A DNA stretch of 35,320 nucleotides from Deltaproteobacteria bacterium (GTDB taxonomy: Bacteria > Desulfobacterota > Binatia > DP-6). Positions 17,113 through 25,956 of this stretch are shown here, piece by piece. The translations under genes and the position numbers were made by a program. The notes beneath the pieces were generated by a model, which was given only the letters and a program-made list of their open reading frames with translations, had not been told where the DNA came from and ran no database searches. Each line of letters opens with the position of its first letter. Position 1 is the first letter of the stretch. The stretch lies in assembly GCA_005888095.1 (NCBI GenBank), contig VBKF01000133.1, positions 1-35,320 on the forward strand, in the 5' to 3' direction.

Positions 17113-18378
17113 CTATTCATAGCGGATCACCTCGACCGGGACCAGGCTCGCCGCCCGCCGCGCGGGTGACAGGGCCGCGACGACGCAGATCCCGACCGAG
17201 ACGGTCGCCACCACGAGGAAGTTGATCGGGTCCATCCGCACGGGGAGCGTGGTCACCAGAAAGACGTCTTTCGGGAGCTCGACGAAGCGGTAGTGCGCGA
17301 GCAGCCAGCAGCCGCCGAGGCCGAGGAGGTTGCCGAGCAGCGTCCCCGCCACGCCGATGACGGCGCCGTTCAGGATGAAGATGCGGCCGATCGAACGGTT
17401 CGACCCGCCCATCGACTTGAGGATCGCGATGTCGCGACGCTTCTCCTTCACCACCATGGTGAGGCTCGCCAGGATGTTGAAGGCGGCGACCACGACGATC
17501 AGGCAGAGCACGATGCCGTACACGACCTTCTCCAGCTTGAGGGCGGAGAAGAGGTTGCGATTCACCTCCATCCAGTCGCGCGCCCGGTACGGGAAGCCGC
17601 CGAGCGCCGCCTCGATCGCCCGCGCCACGCCCCGGGCCGCATAGATGTCGCGCACGCGGACCTCGATGCCGGTGATGCCGTCGTGCAGGTCGAAGAAACG
17701 CTGCGCGTCGGGCACGGCCATGTAGGCGAGCGTGGTGTCGTAGTCGTAGAGGCCGGAGTCGAAGAGACCCGCCAGCACGAAGCGCTTCACGCGCGGCACC
17801 ATACCGGTCGGGCCGCGCGTGCCGAGGGGCGACACGACGGTCACCACGTCGCCCGGCGCCACCCCGAGCTGGCGCGCGAGCTCGCGGCCGAGCAGCAGAC
17901 CGGACAGCTCGACGGTGCCGCCCCCCTCCTCGGGCGGCAGCGTCACCCGGTGCGGCACGGCGAGGCCCGCGAGGCTCCCTTGCTCGATGTGGTGCTCCAC
18001 GTCGACGACCGCGCCCGCGGCTCCGGGGTCGATGCCGCGGACGACGACGCCCGACACGTTCCGCCCGACGGTGAGCATCGCCTGTCCGTAGATGAACGGC
18101 GCCGCCGCCACGACGCCGTCGACGGCCCGGACACGCTCGACGAGGCCCGGCTTCCCCTCGATGGGCCCGCTGTAGCTGACCACCACGATGTGGGGGTTGA
18201 AGCCGAGGATCTTGTCGCGCAGGTCCTGCTCGAAGCCGGTCATGACGGCGAGCACGATGTTGAGCGTGGCGACGCCGATCGTGACGCCGAGGAGGGAGAT
18301 GGCGGAGATGAGCGAGAGGAACACGCGCCGGCGGGCACGGAGGTAGCGGAGGCCGACGAAGAGCTCCCAGCTCATCAT
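17113..18378 (-). CDS. lolC: Lipoprotein-releasing permease LolC/LolE
   Basis: The 421-residue protein shows the LolC/E layout: a first membrane helix after WELFVGLRYLRARRRVFLSLIS, a large periplasmic domain (about 50-265) and three C-terminal membrane helices, with the conserved VVKEKRRDIAILKSMGGSNR loop (about 310-330) that couples to LolD. There is one gene for this subunit, so the transporter is probably a homodimer-type LolCD, although a LolE could be elsewhere. The start is ATG 18378 or the adjacent ATG 18375; AAGGA lies 6 bases upstream of the first, inside the 23-base tandem repeat. Confidence 0.93.
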   Translation of the reverse strand: MMSWELFVGLRYLRARRRVFLSLISAISLLGVTIGVATLNIVLAVMTGFEQDLRDKILGFNPHIVVVSYSGPIEGKPGLVERVRAVDGVVAAAPFIYGQAMLTVGRNVSGVVVRGIDPGAAGAVVDVEHHIEQGSLAGLAVPHRVTLPPEEGGGTVELSGLLLGRELARQLGVAPGDVVTVVSPLGTRGPTGMVPRVKRFVLAGLFDSGLYDYDTTLAYMAVPDAQRFFDLHDGITGIEVRVRDIYAARGVARAIEAALGGFPYRARDWMEVNRNLFSALKLEKVVYGIVLCLIVVVAAFNILASLTMVVKEKRRDIAILKSMGGSNRSIGRIFILNGAVIGVAGTLLGNLLGLGGCWLLAHYRFVELPKDVFLVTTLPVRMDPINFLVVATVSVGICVVAALSPARRAASLVPVEVIRYE

Positions 18379-18379
18379 T

Positions 18380-18425
18380 GATATCCTTCGCTCGCGCTCA
18401 CGGATATCCTTTGCTCGCGCTCACG
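18380..18425. repeat. Tandem 23-base repeat between lysS and lolC
   Basis: Two copies of a 23-base unit starting GATATCCTTCGCTCG lie at 18380-18402 and 18403-18425 with one mismatch. The second copy includes the lysS stop codon. Read on the minus strand each copy contains AAGGA; the one next to lolC serves as its ribosome site. The 14-mer GATATCCTTCGCTC also occurs, in the opposite orientation, in the 35-base gap before fabZ-lpxA (13385-13398). Confidence 0.85.
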
Positions 18426-19905
18426 TGGCCGGCTCCGGGCGGAGCTGCGGGAAGAGGATCACCTCGCGGATCGAGGTCGCCCCGGTGAGCACCATCACCA
18501 GGCGGTCGACCCCGATGCCCTCGCCCGCCGTCGGGGGGAGCCCGTGCTCGAGCGCGCGCAGGTAGTCCTCGTCCATGACGTGCGCCTCGAGGTCGCCCGC
18601 CGCCCGCGCCCGCCGCTGCTCCTCGAAGCGGGCCCGCTGGTCCTCGGGGTCGTTCAGCTCGGAGAAGGCGTTGGCGATCTCCTGGCGGGCGACGATCAGC
18701 TCGAAGCGGTCGACGAAGCGCGGATCACGGTCGTTGCGGCGCGCGAGCGGCGACAGCTCGACGGGAAACTGCGTCACGAAGGTCGGCTGGACGAGGCCGG
18801 GCTCGACCAGCGCCTCGAAGAGCGCCCCGAGGAGATGTCCCGCGGTCATCTCGGGGCGCACGGCAAGGGCGTGGCGAGCTGCCAGCGCGGCGGCGGCGTC
18901 GCGCTCGAGCAGGCGTTCGGCCGGGACGCCGGCCTGCTCCGCGACCAGCTCGACCATCGTGCGCCGCGGCCAGGGCGGCGCGAGGTCGATCGCCTCACCG
19001 CCGTACTCGGCCACCGTCCCGCCCGTGACCTCGCGCGCCAGGCCGGAGAGCATCTCCTCGGTGAGGACCATGAGGTCCTCGTACGTCGCATAGGCCTGAT
19101 AGAACTCGAGCATGGTGAACTCGGGGTTGTGGCGCGTCGAGAGCCCCTCGTTGCGGAAGACGCGCGACAGCTCGAAGACCCGCTCGAGCCCGCCGACGAC
19201 GAGCCGCTTCAGGTACAGCTCGGGCGCGATCCGCAGGTAGAGGTCGGCGTCGAGCGCGTTGTGGTGGGTGACGAACGGCCGGGCCGCGGCGCCGCCCGGC
19301 ATCGGCTGCATCATCGGCGTCTCGACCTCGACGTAGTCGCGCGCGGCGAGGAAGCTCCGCAGGTAGGCGACCGCCGCGGTGCGCGTCCGGAAGATGCGCC
19401 GGACGTCCGCGTTGACGACGAGGTCGACGTAGCGCTGGCGGTAGCGGGTCTCGACGTCCACGAGCCCGTGCCATTTCTCGGGCAGCGGCCGGAGCGCCTT
19501 GGCGAGCAGCCGGACGTCGTCGGCCTCGACGGTGAGCTCGCCCGTCCGCGTGCGGAACGGCCGGCCGCCGACGCCGACCACGTCGCCGAGATCGAACGTC
19601 CGGTAGAGCTCGAAGGCCGCCTCGCTCAGGCGGTCGCGGCGCGCGTGGACCTGGATGCGTCCCGCGCGGTCCTGGAGGTGGAGGAACCCCGCCTTGCCGA
19701 AGTCGCGCAGGCCGACGATGCGCCCCGCGACGCGCACCGCCCCGATGGATGCGAGCGCCGTTTCCGCGAGCCCCTCGCAGCGGGCATGGAGGTCCCCCGC
19801 CGTGTGATCAGGGCGGAAGTCGTTCGGGTACGGGTGCACTCCCCGCGCCCGCAGCGCTTGCAGCTTCTTCCGCCTGACCACGCTCTGCTCGTGGTCTTCG
19901 GGCAT
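18421..19905 (-). CDS. lysS: Lysyl-tRNA synthetase, class II
   Basis: LysRS charges tRNA-Lys. From the ATG at 19905 the protein is 494 residues, the usual size; a TTG at 19956 in the same frame would add 17 unconserved residues. It has the N-terminal OB-fold anticodon-binding domain (about 40-150; [20 protein letters not shown]), then the class II core: motif 2 [20 protein letters not shown] and motif 3 [15 protein letters not shown] near the C-terminus. It heads the envelope operon, an arrangement known from deltaproteobacteria, where it precedes lolC. Confidence 0.95.
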   Translation of the reverse strand: MPEDHEQSVVRRKKLQALRARGVHPYPNDFRPDHTAGDLHARCEGLAETALASIGAVRVAGRIVGLRDFGKAGFLHLQDRAGRIQVHARRDRLSEAAFELYRTFDLGDVVGVGGRPFRTRTGELTVEADDVRLLAKALRPLPEKWHGLVDVETRYRQRYVDLVVNADVRRIFRTRTAAVAYLRSFLAARDYVEVETPMMQPMPGGAAARPFVTHHNALDADLYLRIAPELYLKRLVVGGLERVFELSRVFRNEGLSTRHNPEFTMLEFYQAYATYEDLMVLTEEMLSGLAREVTGGTVAEYGGEAIDLAPPWPRRTMVELVAEQAGVPAERLLERDAAAALAARHALAVRPEMTAGHLLGALFEALVEPGLVQPTFVTQFPVELSPLARRNDRDPRFVDRFELIVARQEIANAFSELNDPEDQRARFEEQRRARAAGDLEAHVMDEDYLRALEHGLPPTAGEGIGVDRLVMVLTGATSIREVILFPQLRPEPAT

Positions 19906-20161
19906 CGTGGGTGGTCTCGAGCAGTGGTGAGTACTGGCTTCTCCCCGGAAAGGCAAATGTATCCGGGGGCCCGTGCGGTCCTCGCGCCCTTCGGGCGCTG
20001 CGGTCCTCCGATGCCCCCGGACCCCGTTGCTCGCGCGCGGCGTAGCCGCGCGCGGCTCCTCTGCTCGCCCGGCTCCCGCCTTGCGCTCGCCCGCTTTGCG
20101 GGCTTCGCTCGCCCGGGCACGGCGCTGCGTGGCTCAGTGGAGGTGGGGCGACGGGAGGTGC
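19906..20161. other. Gap between the DUF899 gene and lysS, with hairpins
   Basis: No gene is seen. The stretch has short perfect stem-loops: GCCCGC-TTT-GCGGGC (20089-20103), the palindrome AGCCGCGCGCGGCT (20044-20057) and GCGCCC-TTC-GGGCGC (19984-19998). Any of these might end transcription from the DUF899 gene. An AT-richer patch (19953-19963, minus-strand TACATT) could be a -10 for lysS, but no -35 fits. Confidence 0.4.
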
Positions 20162-20839
20162 TCAGTCGTAGGACAGCTTCGGCAGCCAGTCCGTGCCGCG
20201 GCCTTCGGGCGTCAGGTCGAAGAAGTTCCAGATCGGCCACAACGAGTCGACGTGGCGGGGGTGGCCCTGCGTGGGCACGTAGAGCATCTCGGCCGACCAG
20301 AAGTGGAAGATGCCGGCATCCGTGGAGGTGAAGACGTTGCAGGCGGGCAGCTGCTGGCCGTCCGGCGTCTCCGCTGCGTAGTCCGCGTTGTAGGTGTTGG
20401 TCGCCGATGAAAGCAGGCGGAGTCGACCCCAGCCTCGCCGCGCGGCCCAGAGGCGGAGGCGGTCGGCAGGTGACTTGGCCACGACCACCAGGTTCAGGCG
20501 CTGTGTGAGATGGGGCACGTAGGCGTTCACCCCGTCGAGGAAGCACGTGCACATCGGACAGGGCTGCGCGGCTGCCGGTCCGTACATGTAGCTGTACACG
20601 ATGAGCGAGTGCCTGCCGGGCGAAAAGAGCTCGGACAGTCTCACCGACCGCACCTGGTCTTCTTTCGCTTCCTCGAAGACGTAGTCCTCCTTGACCCGGC
20701 CGCCGAGGGGCAGCTCGCGGCGCAGCGCCGCGACCGTCTCGAGCCCCTGCCGGAGCTCGATCTCCTTCTCGAGCAGGCGATCGCGCGCGGCGCGGTAGGC
20801 CTCGCTCTCTCCGGGAAACCGAACGGGATGCACCGCCAT
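20162..20839 (-). CDS. DUF899 family thioredoxin-fold protein
   Basis: The 225-residue product matches the DUF899 family: N-terminal helix with ARDRLLEKEIELRQ, RELPLGGRVKEDYVFEE, SLIVYSYMYGP, then CPMC (94-97) in the thioredoxin-like position, LVVVAKSPADRLRLWAARRGW and a C-terminal IWNFFDLTPEGRGTDWLPKL. The reaction of the family is not known; a redox or peroxidase-like role is inferred from the fold and Cys pair. The ATG at 20839 follows GAGGAGGG, a strong ribosome site. It is apparently a single-gene unit. Confidence 0.85.
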   Translation of the reverse strand: MAVHPVRFPGESEAYRAARDRLLEKEIELRQGLETVAALRRELPLGGRVKEDYVFEEAKEDQVRSVRLSELFSPGRHSLIVYSYMYGPAAAQPCPMCTCFLDGVNAYVPHLTQRLNLVVVAKSPADRLRLWAARRGWGRLRLLSSATNTYNADYAAETPDGQQLPACNVFTSTDAGIFHFWSAEMLYVPTQGHPRHVDSLWPIWNFFDLTPEGRGTDWLPKLSYD

Positions 20840-20872
20840 GTGACCCTCCTCGGCTCGTGCCGGTCAACGTGC

Positions 20873-20901
20873 GGCTATTGAATGCGGGGATGACTTGTCA
20901 A
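20873..20901 (-). promoter_or_regulatory. Possible promoter of the DUF899 gene
   Basis: On the minus strand TTGACA (20896-20901) is followed 16 to 17 bases later by AATAGC/ATAGCC. The -35 is perfect, the -10 is weak. The predicted start of transcription is about 25 to 30 bases before the ATG, leaving room for the ribosome site. Confidence 0.4.
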
Positions 20902-20979
20902 GCTGCGGTCAGGTCGCTGCGGGCGAGCCACTGCCGCCCTGGAGAAGGATCCGCGCTCGCGCTGGCGGTCAGCGCCGAC

Positions 20980-23262
20980 TCACGGGAAGACGAGAACGGC
21001 GCGGGCGGCGGGGCCGCCCTGGAGGTCGGCGGTGAGCGCTACGGTGCCGGCGGCGTTCCCGGCGGGGCCGCCGAAGGCGAGGAAGGATCCGCCGCCGGGT
21101 GCGGGACCACCGAGCCAGGCGAGGGCCTCGACCGGCGAGGGCGGCGCCTGCGGGGCGCCGGCGACGCGGAAGATTCCTTCGGTGTGAGCGCCGCCCGAGA
21201 CGGCCGCGTGGAAGACGACGCGATTGGCGGCGAAGACCGGCGCGTCGAAGTTCGTGAAACGACCGCCGTCGGGTGCGGCATCGCCGCTGGCGACGAGGAC
21301 GTCCCGCGCCCGCCCACTGACCACGAAGAGCCCCTGACGAGCGCGCTGGTCGACCACCGCGCGAAAGGCGACGCCTGCCGGACCCGCCGCCGGCGAGTCG
21401 AAGGACTGGAAGTTGCCGGCGAGACGCGTCGCGGTGGCCTCTCCGGCACGGGCGAGCGCGCGCGTGCGTCGGCCGCTCTTGAGAAAGACCCCGAGGTTGC
21501 TCGCCGTGCCGGTCAGCCGCGCGACGAACGCCGCCCGTCTGCCGCCCAGGTGCGCCGGTGTCCCGAAGCTCGAGTAGCGACCGCCGCCCGGCGCGTGCTC
21601 GTCGGCGCGCGCCACCGCGAGCCGCCGCCGGCCGAGTCGAAGAAAGAGACCGGTCGCGCTCGAGGTGCGTGCCAGCTCGGCCTGGAATGCGAAGCCGCCC
21701 GGGCCGACGCTGACCCGTGCCGCGGCGTCGAGCACGCCGACGAAGAAGTCGCGGATCGAGCCTCCGCCCGGGGCGCCGTCGCCCGTCTTGAGCAGCGGGA
21801 CGGCACCGGCGGGGCCGGCCAGGAAGAGCGCCCGGCGGAAGCCCGGGCCGAGCACGGCGGCGGCAAACACGATGCGACCGCCCGCCCCCGCCGCCGGAGG
21901 ATCGAACTGCTGGTAGCGCCCGCCGAGCGGCGTCGGCTCGCCGAGCATCGCCACCAGCGACACCTGCCCGGGTCCGCTCGCAACGAAGATCCCCTCCCGC
22001 AGCCCGAGGAAGATCGCGCCCTCGGCGTTGTCGCGCACGCTCGGCTCGATGAAGCGGAAGCCGCCGCCGAGGTCCGTCGCTTCGTCGAGCAGGGCCAGCT
22101 CCGCCACCGTGCGCGCTCGCGTGACGCGGAAGAGACCCGGGGGGCCGCCGATCAGGGAGGCGGGGACGATCACGCCGTCGTCGTCCGCCAGCACGGGGTC
22201 GCGGAGCTGCGCGAGCCGTCCCGCTCCCGTCGTCTCGCCCACGCCGACCACCTTCTCGACGCCGCCCTCCGGGGGCGCGAGGAAGATGCCGGAGCTGAAG
22301 CGTCCATCCGCCACGACGCCGCGGAAGGCGATCGTCCCGCCGGCATTGATCGCGGGCACGAGGCTCGCGGCGAACGGCCGGAACGTGCCGCCGATGGGCG
22401 TGGGGTCGCCCTCGACAACGACGGCGCGCAGCGAGGCGCGCGTCGTCGAGGGGTCGGCGCGGAAGACCCCGCTCCTCGGCCCGGACACCGTCGCGCGGAA
22501 GACCCAGCCGCCCGCGTCATTCATGCTCCCGGCGCCGAGGGCGACGAACTGCCCGCCGATGGGGCTCGCGTCACCCGCGACGGCGAGCGTGGCGATCGCG
22601 GCCCCATCCCAGAAGAAGAGGCCATCCGGTCCGCTGGCCACGGCCGCCCGAAAGCCCACCCGTCCGTCATTCGTCACGCCGAGCAGACGGAACTGCTGGA
22701 ACGCGCCGCCGCCGGGCGAGGGCTCGCCCGTGCGGGCCACCACCGCGGAGGTCGTGCCGTCGGTCACGAAGAGCGCGTGCACGCCGTTGTCGAGCAGGGC
22801 GGAGAACGCCACCCGGCCGCCGTCGCCGCTCACGGCCACCGTGGCGCCGAAGCCTGCGAACCTCCCGCCGCCGGGCGCCAGTGCCCCGGCGCTGGCCAGC
22901 AGCTCGAGCTGCGCGTCCCGCAGCCGATAGACGCCGGCGTCGCCGCCGGCGAAGAGCAGCCGCATGGCCACGGCGCCGCGCCCCGCCGCCGGTGGACCGA
23001 TGTCGGCCACCACGCGCCCGCCGGGCCCCCGCTCGCCGGCGGCGAGCACGTGCCGGAGCGTCCCCGCCTGGACCTGGAAGAGGACCGCCGATCCACCGAG
23101 GAAGGCGACGCGGCCGGCGTCGTCGAGCGCCGGGTCCGAGAAGCGCGAGAACGGGAGACCGAGCGCCGACGGCGCACCGGCCGCGACGATGGTCGCCGCG
23201 CGCCCGGCGCTCGCCGTCGCCGCGGACACGACGAGGGCGAGCAGGACCGCCCGCAGGTGCAC
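20980..23262 (-). CDS. Secreted tandem-repeat protein of the NxxGxxAF/DUF7453 type
   Basis: The 760-residue product begins with a signal peptide (about 1-23, ending GRAATIV). The rest is about 14 repeats of roughly 52 residues. Each has a pattern like G-(D/E)-x-(A/T/S)-P-x-G-G-x-(F/Y)-x-x-F, then a short stretch with N/D-x-x-G-x-x-(A/V)-F and G-x-F/L-F. Examples are SPGGGAFQQF, TPIGGTFRPF, TPLGGRYQQF, APGGGSIRDFF, APGGGRYSSF and APDGGRFTNF. This is the layout of the choice-of-anchor NxxGxxAF repeat proteins, probably built like one or two beta propellers. No catalytic motif, sortase signal or membrane anchor is visible after the last repeat (AVLVFP). The start is a GTG at 23262. Function is unknown; binding or surface display is only a guess. 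Confidence 0.85.
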   Translation of the reverse strand: MHLRAVLLALVVSAATASAGRAATIVAAGAPSALGLPFSRFSDPALDDAGRVAFLGGSAVLFQVQAGTLRHVLAAGERGPGGRVVADIGPPAAGRGAVAMRLLFAGGDAGVYRLRDAQLELLASAGALAPGGGRFAGFGATVAVSGDGGRVAFSALLDNGVHALFVTDGTTSAVVARTGEPSPGGGAFQQFRLLGVTNDGRVGFRAAVASGPDGLFFWDGAAIATLAVAGDASPIGGQFVALGAGSMNDAGGWVFRATVSGPRSGVFRADPSTTRASLRAVVVEGDPTPIGGTFRPFAASLVPAINAGGTIAFRGVVADGRFSSGIFLAPPEGGVEKVVGVGETTGAGRLAQLRDPVLADDDGVIVPASLIGGPPGLFRVTRARTVAELALLDEATDLGGGFRFIEPSVRDNAEGAIFLGLREGIFVASGPGQVSLVAMLGEPTPLGGRYQQFDPPAAGAGGRIVFAAAVLGPGFRRALFLAGPAGAVPLLKTGDGAPGGGSIRDFFVGVLDAAARVSVGPGGFAFQAELARTSSATGLFLRLGRRRLAVARADEHAPGGGRYSSFGTPAHLGGRRAAFVARLTGTASNLGVFLKSGRRTRALARAGEATATRLAGNFQSFDSPAAGPAGVAFRAVVDQRARQGLFVVSGRARDVLVASGDAAPDGGRFTNFDAPVFAANRVVFHAAVSGGAHTEGIFRVAGAPQAPPSPVEALAWLGGPAPGGGSFLAFGGPAGNAAGTVALTADLQGGPAARAVLVFP

Positions 23263-23367
23263 CGCGCGCAGCTTCGCAAATCCGGTGCCACGCGCCGCGC
23301 GCCATCCAGTCGCCGGCGCCCGGCGCTCGCCTGCAGCCTTCGTGCAGGGCTGCGCGATGGCCCCGAC
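23263..23367. other. Gap between plsB and the tandem-repeat gene
   Basis: This 105-base stretch is GC-rich and has a weak stem (GCAGCC 23333-23338 with GGCTGC 23348-23353) just after the plsB stop, possibly a terminator. No clear promoter for the tandem-repeat gene was found. Confidence 0.3.
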
Positions 23368-25956
23368 CTACGTCCCGAGCCGCTGGATCAGGTCGGCGAG
23401 ACGCTCGAACGCGGCGCCCGGCTCGATCGACCGCTCGCGCCCGCCCCGCCCGCGGCGCACGACGGCGACGTGGCCGAGCTCCGCGAGCCGCGAGAGGGCG
23501 TTGGCGAAGATGGCCGTCGAGTTGCCCTCCTGCTTGTGCACCTCGCCGAGCAGGAGGCTCGTGGCGAACTGTCGCCGCATGCGCTGCAGCAGCGCCGCCT
23601 GCGAGATGGGCCACTCCTTCTGCGCCGCAACGGTCCGGACGGCGACCAGATACGCCTCCCGGAAGTTCTCGATCAGGCCCGCCGTGGCGCGGATCAAGGG
23701 ATGGTCCACCACGGCGGCGTCCCCCTCGAGCGCCCCGCAGTCGCGATAGTAGTCGAGCCAGCGTTCGAGCTGGACGCGCAGCGCGCCGCGCTCCGGGAGC
23801 GGGAATTCCCAGCGGTAGAAGTCCAGCCACCAGGTGACGTAGGCCGGCAGCGCGGTGAGCGGCACCTCCGCGAGCAGCGCCCGCGTGAGCAAGGAGGGGA
23901 TCAGGAAGAAATGGATCGTGTTGTTCTTATAGAAGTCGAGGTTGACACGCTTGTCCGCCGGCACGTGGATCACGATGCCGTCGCTGTCGGGCAGGCGCTC
24001 GGCCAACCCGCCCGTCTCGAGCCAACCGAGGCTCTCGCGGTAGTTCGACGCCTCGTTGCGCTCGAGGGACGAGGTCAGGCGGACGCCCTGGGCGCGCAAG
24101 AGGCCGACCAGGGCATGCGCCGCGGCGAGGAAGTCGCCCAGACGGCAGGCCGCCTGCGGCGCGGCGAGCAGCGCGCTGGCGCTCACCGCGGTCGCCCCCG
24201 CCACCGCCACCACGTTCACGTCGCGCAGCAGCTGGAAGCCCAGGCGCCGGACGAAGCGCCGCTTCTCGTCCTCGATCTCCGGCTGCCCGAAGCCGGCGCG
24301 GAATCGGTCGCGCAGCGGCCCCAGCGCCGCTTCGAGCGAGATCGGGTCCGCGAAGCTCACGTAGGCCGTCCCGTACCGGCGCTTCAGCACGCCGCGCGCC
24401 CGGAGCAGCGTCACCAGGCTCTCCTGCTCCTTGTCGGCGCCCGTGATCTCGCTCTTGTACGTCTCCTCCTCCGGGACGCGGCCGTAGTGAATGGAGATCG
24501 GCACGAAGTACAGGTCGCGCCGGACGCCCTGGAGGAAGGCGTTCACGATGGCCGACAGCAACCCGAGCTTGGGCGTCAGGATCTTCCCGGTCCGCGCCCG
24601 CCCACCCTCGATGAAGAACTCCTGCGTGTAGCCTTCCCGGATGAGGAAGGTCAGGTACTTCCGGAACACCATCTTGTAGAGCTCGTTGTCCTCGAAGGTG
24701 CGGCGGATGAAGAAGGCGCCGGCGCCTCGGAACAGAGGCCCCATCGGCCAGAAGCTCAGGTTGATTCCCGCCGCGATGTGCGGCGGCGACAGGTAGTTGG
24801 TGTGGAAGATGTAGGAGAGGATCAGGTAGTCGAAGTGGCTGCGGTGGCACGGAACCAGCACGACGGGGTGCTGCTTCACGCAGTCCACCACCTTCTCCAG
24901 ACCGACGATCTCGAGACCCGAGAAGAGCTGCGGCCAGATGCGGTTGAAGAGGAACTCGAGGATGCCGAAGTAGAGCCCGTTGAAGTTGGAGGCCATCTCG
25001 TCGAAGTAGCCGCGCGCTTCCTTCCACACGCGTCGTCGCGGCACGCCGCGCTCGGCGCCCAGCCGCCGGACGAGCAGCTTGAGCTCCGGGTCGCGGAGCA
25101 CCCGATCGCGCACGACCCGCCGCGGCAGCAGCGCCGGCCCCCACACCACCCGCTCCTCCCGGTAGAGGAAGATCTGGAGCGCGCGCGCCAGCCGCCGGAC
25201 GATCCGCTCCTCGCCCTCGCGCCGGTACTCCTCGAGGAAGCGCCCGAGCGCGATCTCCCGTCCGAGCGTCAGCTGCGTCTCCTCGGCGTTCCAGAGATAG
25301 GTGAAGAAGCGCTTCGCCTCGCCGGGCGCCTCCTGCACGCTGTAGAGGAGGGTCGCGAAGCGCGACTCCTTGCGGCGAAACCCCTTGCCGCGGAAGATGG
25401 CCACCGGGACGAGGAAGACCGGGCCCGTGCTCGCCTGGGCCGCGCGTACGACGTCGCGCAGGTACTCCGGTCCGAGCCGCGCCGCCGCCAGCGCCCGCCG
25501 CCGGCGCGCCGCCACCGCCTGGCTCCGCATGAAGACGAGCACGGGCTCCCGGACGGCGACGAGGCCGGCACACGCCGCGTGCGCCGCGGCGCGGGCCCGC
25601 TTCCGAAAGCGGAACGTCCAGCGCAGCATGTCGCCGAGCGGCCGGAAGCGCACGGTCGAAACGCCGGGCGCGAAGCGCGCGAGCGGCAGGCCCTCGCGCA
25701 GCAGGACGGCGTTCACCAGCAGGTAGTCGAGGGTCGAGCGGTAGCGCATGACGTAGATGATCGTGCCCTGCCGGGCGAGCTGCCGAAGGTGCTCGATCGC
25801 CTCCGGGCGCAGCCGGACACGGCTGAAGATGAGGCGCACGAGCAGCCGGGCGAGGAGGCCGAAGCGCTCGAGCATGGTCGAGCGCTGCTCCGGGACCGCG
25901 GCGGCCGGCTGCGGCGCGCGCGCGGCTCGGACGGCGGGGCCGGGCCTCTCGACCAT
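23368..25956 (-). CDS. plsB: Glycerol-3-phosphate acyltransferase PlsB
   Basis: PlsB makes 1-acylglycerol 3-phosphate, the first step of phospholipid synthesis. The 862-residue product has the HX4D acyltransferase motif HRSHFD (371-376), SFWPMGPLFRGAGAFFIRR (about 401-419) for glycerol-3-phosphate binding, IEGGRARTGK (449-458) and YFVPISIHYGR, in PlsB order. The region 66-80 (TIIYVMRYRSTLDYL) is the conserved N-terminal PlsB segment. It is about 55 residues longer than the E. coli enzyme, mainly in loops and an Ala/Arg/Pro-rich tail at the N-terminus. The ATG at 25956 shares one base with the manC stop (TGATG), so the two are translationally coupled. It is the long PlsB type, not PlsX/PlsY. 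Confidence 0.93.
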   Translation of the reverse strand: MVERPGPAVRAARAPQPAAAVPEQRSTMLERFGLLARLLVRLIFSRVRLRPEAIEHLRQLARQGTIIYVMRYRSTLDYLLVNAVLLREGLPLARFAPGVSTVRFRPLGDMLRWTFRFRKRARAAAHAACAGLVAVREPVLVFMRSQAVAARRRRALAAARLGPEYLRDVVRAAQASTGPVFLVPVAIFRGKGFRRKESRFATLLYSVQEAPGEAKRFFTYLWNAEETQLTLGREIALGRFLEEYRREGEERIVRRLARALQIFLYREERVVWGPALLPRRVVRDRVLRDPELKLLVRRLGAERGVPRRRVWKEARGYFDEMASNFNGLYFGILEFLFNRIWPQLFSGLEIVGLEKVVDCVKQHPVVLVPCHRSHFDYLILSYIFHTNYLSPPHIAAGINLSFWPMGPLFRGAGAFFIRRTFEDNELYKMVFRKYLTFLIREGYTQEFFIEGGRARTGKILTPKLGLLSAIVNAFLQGVRRDLYFVPISIHYGRVPEEETYKSEITGADKEQESLVTLLRARGVLKRRYGTAYVSFADPISLEAALGPLRDRFRAGFGQPEIEDEKRRFVRRLGFQLLRDVNVVAVAGATAVSASALLAAPQAACRLGDFLAAAHALVGLLRAQGVRLTSSLERNEASNYRESLGWLETGGLAERLPDSDGIVIHVPADKRVNLDFYKNNTIHFFLIPSLLTRALLAEVPLTALPAYVTWWLDFYRWEFPLPERGALRVQLERWLDYYRDCGALEGDAAVVDHPLIRATAGLIENFREAYLVAVRTVAAQKEWPISQAALLQRMRRQFATSLLLGEVHKQEGNSTAIFANALSRLAELGHVAVVRRGRGGRERSIEPGAAFERLADLIQRLGT

